Below are positions 43,035-46,295 of a stretch of DNA of 46,295 bases, piece by piece. Source of the stretch: Alphaproteobacteria bacterium (GTDB lineage: Bacteria; Pseudomonadota; Alphaproteobacteria; CACIAM-22H2). The translations under genes were made by a program, and so were the position numbers. Below the pieces are notes generated by a model. That model ran no database searches. It saw nothing but the letters and a program-made list of their open reading frames with translations, and was not told where the DNA came from. Numbering within the stretch: position 1 is the first letter of the stretch; each line of letters starts with the position of its first letter. The stretch is taken from positions 1-46,295 of the forward strand of contig JAFKFM010000010.1 of the NCBI GenBank assembly GCA_017308135.1, read 5' to 3'.

Positions 43035-43354
43035 TCCGTCCTCCCCAGATAGCGGTGCGCGGCATCCAGCGTATAGGTCGGCAGATAGCCGCTTTTCATG
43101 TTGTGGACATGAACATGTTGGCCGCGGCCGATCGCGCGCGTGGCGATGCCGATGCGGGCACCGTATTTGACGATGTCGGCGCCCGCCGCGATGTCGTGGC
43201 GCGCGATCTTGTGGCCCAGCGACACGTTCGCATCGAGACCCAGCGGCGCGCCGTCGACGATCAGCCTTTCGCCCGCCGCCAGATCGGCGCAGGCGACGCA
43301 AACATTGTCGCGCGGGGATAACGCGATCAATCGCGGATCGTCGGCAACGCCCAT
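43031..43354 (-). CDS. SAF-domain small subunit, UxaA/SuyA type
   Basis: A 107-residue protein equal to the N-terminal SAF domain of altronate dehydratase. Diagnostic residues are LSPRDNVCVACADLAAGE, SLGHKIARHDIAAG, VKYGARIGIATRAIGRGQ and HVHNMKSG. In the family this domain helps bind the active-site metal and substrate of the large subunit. It overlaps the large-subunit start by ATGA and follows hutU by 4 bases, so the pair is firmly embedded in the hut operon. Its reaction partner is presumably the adjacent large subunit. Confidence 0.88.
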   Translation of the reverse strand: MGVADDPRLIALSPRDNVCVACADLAAGERLIVDGAPLGLDANVSLGHKIARHDIAAGADIVKYGARIGIATRAIGRGQHVHVHNMKSGYLPTYTLDAAHRYLGRTE

Positions 43355-43358
43355 CGAA

Positions 43359-45017
43359 TCACCCGTTCAGCATCGGCGTGCGCAGCCCGGCGCGGCGCGC
43401 GGTTTCGCGTGCGATCGGATAACCCGCATCGGCGTGGCGCACCACGCCGATCGCCGGATCGGCGTAGAGGCAGCGCGAGATGCGGTCTGCGGCGGAATCG
43501 CTGCCGTCGGCGACGATCGTCATGCCGGCGGAGATCGAGCCGCCCATGCCGCTGCCCCCGCCTTGATGGATCGTCACGAGATCGGCGCCATTGGCGACAT
43601 TGGCAAGCGCGTTGAGCAGCGGCCAATCGGCAACGGCGTCGCTGCCGTCGAGCATGCCTTCGGTTTCGCGCGTGGGCTGGGCGACCGATCCGGTGTCCAG
43701 ATGGTCGCGCGACATCGCAACCGGGCCCTTCAACTTGCCGGTCCGCACCATGTCATTGAGGATCAGGCCGAACTTGTCGCGTTCGCCCAAGCCCAGCCAG
43801 CAGGTGCGCGACGGCAGGCCCTGGATCGGCACACGGGTTTCGGCGATATCGAACCAGGTATTGAGCTGTTCGTCGGCCGGGAAGGCGGCGCGCGCGGCGG
43901 CATCGGTCGCTTTCAGATCGTCGGGATCGCCCGACAGGCAGACCCAACGGAAGGGCCCGCGCCCGGCGCTGAAACTGTCGCGGATATAAAGCGGCACGAA
44001 GCCTTGCATGTCGAAGGCATCGTCCACGCCCGCTTCCTTGGCGTGGCCGCGCAAATTGTTGCCGTATTCGAAAATCGTGGCGCCTTTCGCCTTGAAGGCC
44101 AACAGTGCCCGCATATGCCGGCCCATCGCTGCCATGCTGGCGGTGATATACGCCTTGGGATCACGATTGCGGAATTCGATCGCAGCAGCGACATCGTAGC
44201 CGTCGGGGATATAGCCGTTGAGCGGATCATGCGCCGAGGTCTGGTCGGTGACGGCGGCGGGGACGAGGCCGAGCTTCAACAATGTTTCGAGCGACGTGGC
44301 CGCGTGGCCGACGACGCCGATCCCCAGCGTTTCACCGCGTGCGGCCGCGTCTTCCGCCAGACGTTTGGCTTCTTCGAGCGACCCAGTTTTCACGTCGCAA
44401 TAGCCGGTGGCGATGCGTCGATCGATGCGCGCGGGGTCGATCTCAATCGCGATGCACACGCCGCCCGCCATCTTGACGGCCAGCGGCTGCGCTCCGCCCA
44501 TGCCGCCCAACCCGGCGGTGACGAGAATTTTGCCTTTCAGCCCTTGCGCGCCGAAGCGCTTGCCGCAGGCGGCGAAGGTTTCGTAAGTGCCCTGCAGAAT
44601 GCCTTGCGTGCCGATATAGGCCCAGGTGCCGGCGGTGTATTGGCCGTACATCATCAGGCCGCGCCGCTCAAGCTCGCGGTAGTGCTCCCAAGTCGCCCAT
44701 TTGCCAACGAGATTGGTGTTCGCCGTGATGACGCGCGGTGCAGTCGACGCGGTGCGGAAAACCGCGACCGGCTTGCCCGACTGGATCAGCAGCGTTTCGT
44801 CGTCGGCGAGGTTCTTCAGCGTCTCGACGATCCGGCGATAGCAATTCCAGTCGCGCGCTACGCGCCCCGACCCGCCATAGACGATCAGCTGCTGCGGTTT
44901 CTCGCCGTTGGTCAGCGTGTTTTCGAGCATGCGCAGCAGGCCTTCCTGCCGCCAACCCTTGCAGCGCAATTCGGGCCCACGGCCCAGCTCGATCGGTTCG
45001 TTGATTAGATCGGTCAT
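43359..45017 (-). CDS. hutU: Urocanate hydratase HutU
   Basis: A 552-residue enzyme, the usual length, adding water to urocanate to give imidazolonepropionate with tightly bound NAD+ as electrophile. Strong signatures: LIVYGGSGRVARDWNCY, YGQYTAGTWAYIGTQGILQG, the NAD site VTAGLGGMGGAQPLAVKMAG, TDQTSAHDPLNGYIP, the loop YIRDSFSAGRGPFRWVCLSG with its conserved cysteine, and HQGGGSGMGGSISAG. ATG 45017 overlaps the M20-family stop by 4 bases. It feeds HutI, which is encoded at the far end of the operon. Confidence 0.97.
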   Translation of the reverse strand: MTDLINEPIELGRGPELRCKGWRQEGLLRMLENTLTNGEKPQQLIVYGGSGRVARDWNCYRRIVETLKNLADDETLLIQSGKPVAVFRTASTAPRVITANTNLVGKWATWEHYRELERRGLMMYGQYTAGTWAYIGTQGILQGTYETFAACGKRFGAQGLKGKILVTAGLGGMGGAQPLAVKMAGGVCIAIEIDPARIDRRIATGYCDVKTGSLEEAKRLAEDAAARGETLGIGVVGHAATSLETLLKLGLVPAAVTDQTSAHDPLNGYIPDGYDVAAAIEFRNRDPKAYITASMAAMGRHMRALLAFKAKGATIFEYGNNLRGHAKEAGVDDAFDMQGFVPLYIRDSFSAGRGPFRWVCLSGDPDDLKATDAAARAAFPADEQLNTWFDIAETRVPIQGLPSRTCWLGLGERDKFGLILNDMVRTGKLKGPVAMSRDHLDTGSVAQPTRETEGMLDGSDAVADWPLLNALANVANGADLVTIHQGGGSGMGGSISAGMTIVADGSDSAADRISRCLYADPAIGVVRHADAGYPIARETARRAGLRTPMLNG

Positions 45018-46222
45018 CGACGGCTTTCCTCGAACCAGGTCGCCGCCGTGGTCGCGTAGACGCGGATGGCTTGAAGATATTCCTCGATCGAGACGTATTC
45101 GTCGTCCCAGTAGCAGAACTTCGAACCCGGCCCGTAGGTGATCGACGGAATACCCGCTTCGATCATCACCGGCGTATCGGGCCAGGCGGGATGGCAGGCG
45201 CGCGCGGCTTCCTTGCCCGCGAAGGCGGCGTGGGATGCGCTGACCGCGTCGACGATCGGATGGCGCACCCAATCCATGGCGCTACGCGGATTGCGGATAC
45301 AGGTTTCCTCCGGCTCCACCGTCGCGTTGAAGGCCGGATCGGCCGCGTGCAGTTTGTCGAGGATCGCCTGGACGTCGGCCAAAACCGAGGCCGCACTCGC
45401 CGACGGGCTGAAGCGCACATCCACGGTCACGTCGCAGGTCTCGGGGATCAGGCAGCGGCGCAAGCCGCCCTTGACCATCGAGACGTTGACGATCTTCTCC
45501 GGTCCGTAGCTGTCATGGCCGGGCTTTGTGAAGGAATCCTTCTTCAACTCGGCGATCAGCGGCACGATCTTCTCGATCGCGTTGACGCCCATATGCGCGG
45601 CCGTCGAATGCGCCGACACGCCCTTGATATGGACGGTCATGTAGAGAATGCCGCGCTGGGACGAGCAGATATCGAGATCGGTGGGTTCGCAGACGATACC
45701 CGCCTCGTGCTTCTCCCCGGCGTCGAGATAACGGCGCGTGCCCTCGCCGCCTTCGAAATGGTTGGGCACGCCCAGCACGACGATTTCGCCGCCCTTGGGC
45801 AAGCCAAGCTCGGCCAGCACGGTCGCAGCGACGATCATCGCCGTCGTGCCGCCCTTCATGTCGGTCGAGCCGGGACCGTAAACCTTGCCGTCACGCACTG
45901 GCACGCTGAACGGATCGAAGCTCCATGAACGCGAGGGCGGATAGACGTCGAAATGGCCGCAGAGCAACATGCGCCGCCCACTCGATGGGTCGCCGACGCG
46001 GCCAAGCACGTTGGGGGCGCCGGGCGTTCCGGAATCGGGTAGCGAAGCGCGCACACCCGACGCCGCAAGTTTGTCGTGAAGCACGTTCGCCATGCGCGCG
46101 AGCTGCGGTACGTCGCCCCAGATCGACGGCACCGAGACGACCTGGCGCAGGAACTCGACCATGGCGTCGCGGTTCTTCTCGACGTGATCGGCGACATGTT
46201 TGGCGATCGTTTGCTTGTCCAT
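45014..46222 (-). CDS. M20-family (ArgE/DapE/CPG2-like) hydrolase with altered active-site residues
   Basis: A 402-residue protein with the M20 two-domain layout. First metal motif LLCGHFDVYPP (H90, D92); bridging aspartate D121 in YGPGSTDMKGG; a further ligand is likely E179 in VCEPTD; dimerisation-domain motif GVSAHSTAAHMG. By eye, the catalytic-base/metal glutamate pair (EE before xxGxGT) is H155-F156 in PNHFEGGEGT, and the last metal histidine before xxDEY is Y371 in CYWDDEYVSIEE. M20 enzymes hydrolyse N-acyl amino acids and dipeptides. In a hut operon it might act on formyl- or formiminoglutamate or a histidine conjugate, since no hutG or hutF is visible (inference). ATG 46222 has GGAGAA just upstream. 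Confidence 0.87.
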   Translation of the reverse strand: MDKQTIAKHVADHVEKNRDAMVEFLRQVVSVPSIWGDVPQLARMANVLHDKLAASGVRASLPDSGTPGAPNVLGRVGDPSSGRRMLLCGHFDVYPPSRSWSFDPFSVPVRDGKVYGPGSTDMKGGTTAMIVAATVLAELGLPKGGEIVVLGVPNHFEGGEGTRRYLDAGEKHEAGIVCEPTDLDICSSQRGILYMTVHIKGVSAHSTAAHMGVNAIEKIVPLIAELKKDSFTKPGHDSYGPEKIVNVSMVKGGLRRCLIPETCDVTVDVRFSPSASAASVLADVQAILDKLHAADPAFNATVEPEETCIRNPRSAMDWVRHPIVDAVSASHAAFAGKEAARACHPAWPDTPVMIEAGIPSITYGPGSKFCYWDDEYVSIEEYLQAIRVYATTAATWFEESRR

Positions 46223-46234
46223 GACGTTCTCCGC

Positions 46235-46295
46235 TTAGGCCTGCGACAGCCATTGTTCGAGATTGATCTCGTCGGCGCCGACCAGCCGCTTGCGC
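46235..46295 (-). CDS. C-terminal end of an unidentified gene upstream in the hut operon
   Basis: The last 19 codons of a leftward gene enter from the right edge, reading RKRLVGADEINLEQWLSQA and a TAA stop 12 bases before the M20-family ATG. The close spacing indicates the same operon. Too short to identify; hutF, hutG or a transporter gene would be plausible in this position. Confidence 0.5.
   Translation of the reverse strand, partial: RKRLVGADEINLEQWLSQA

Noticed and set aside
43140..45008. A 622-codon plus-strand frame opposite hutU
   Set aside because: Shadow of the strongly conserved hutU gene. Similar long antisense frames occur opposite flgA/flgH (15311-17029), flgI (11850-13361) and the CmcI/SDR genes (6819-8333).
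1..46295. CRISPR arrays, cas genes, toxin-antitoxin pairs or phage structural genes
   Set aside because: No regularly spaced short repeats and no such protein families were recognised anywhere in the window.

Overview
The window is high-GC DNA with dense, translationally coupled gene strings. It carries the alphaproteobacterial flagellar regulator FliX divergent from flgI, a one-cysteine DksA, sigma-54-type flagellar promoters and several alphaproteobacterial catabolic operons. I infer a motile alphaproteobacterium, probably Rhodospirillales-like. This rests on gene content and family recognition by eye, not on a database search.

Layout. (1) 1-11 kb, surface glycan/flagellin region: the 5' end of a flagellin gene, then three overlapping TPR glycosyltransferases of the SPINDLY/OGT (GT41) type. 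Opposite them runs a six-gene operon (TylF-type methyltransferase, RmlC epimerase, NAD-dependent sugar epimerase, CmcI-type methyltransferase, a P-loop-less kinase-like protein, a hexapeptide acyltransferase), and beside it a formyltransferase. (2) 11-18.7 kb, flagellar basal body genes: flgI-flgJ-flgN-like and flgF-flgG-flgA-flgH, each with an upstream sigma-54 candidate, interleaved with fliX, dksA and an Lrp regulator. (3) 18.8-19.5 kb: an ATC-hydrolase-like gene and tRNA-Pro(GGG).

(4) 19.4-28.3 kb: a segment bracketed by an 81-bp direct repeat (71/81 identical). One copy is the tRNA-Pro 3' end plus its terminator; the other is a lone tRNA 3' end plus the same terminator. Inside are a divergent amidase-cupin pair, a CUT1-type ABC importer, a NanR-like GntR regulator and a second amidase. 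The divergent promoter region carries GGTATA-type repeats like those NanR binds. No integrase is present.

(5) 28.3-36.9 kb: a second ABC uptake and oxidation system split into two operons, binding protein + FAD oxidase on the minus strand and ATPase + two permeases + Ldh-family dehydrogenase on the plus strand. Two convergent paralogous GntR genes lie between them. An identical 11-bp dyad, TGATACAATCA, lies upstream of both operons, suggesting one regulon.

(6) 36.9-46.3 kb: a histidine-utilisation operon read right to left. It holds an M20-like hydrolase, hutU, a split UxaA/SuyAB-like small and large subunit pair, hutC, hutH, an APH-fold kinase-like gene and hutI, nearly all with 4-bp overlaps. 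The UxaA pair, the kinase-like gene and the M20 member with altered active-site residues are not part of the textbook Hut pathway, and are the best candidates here for an undescribed function.
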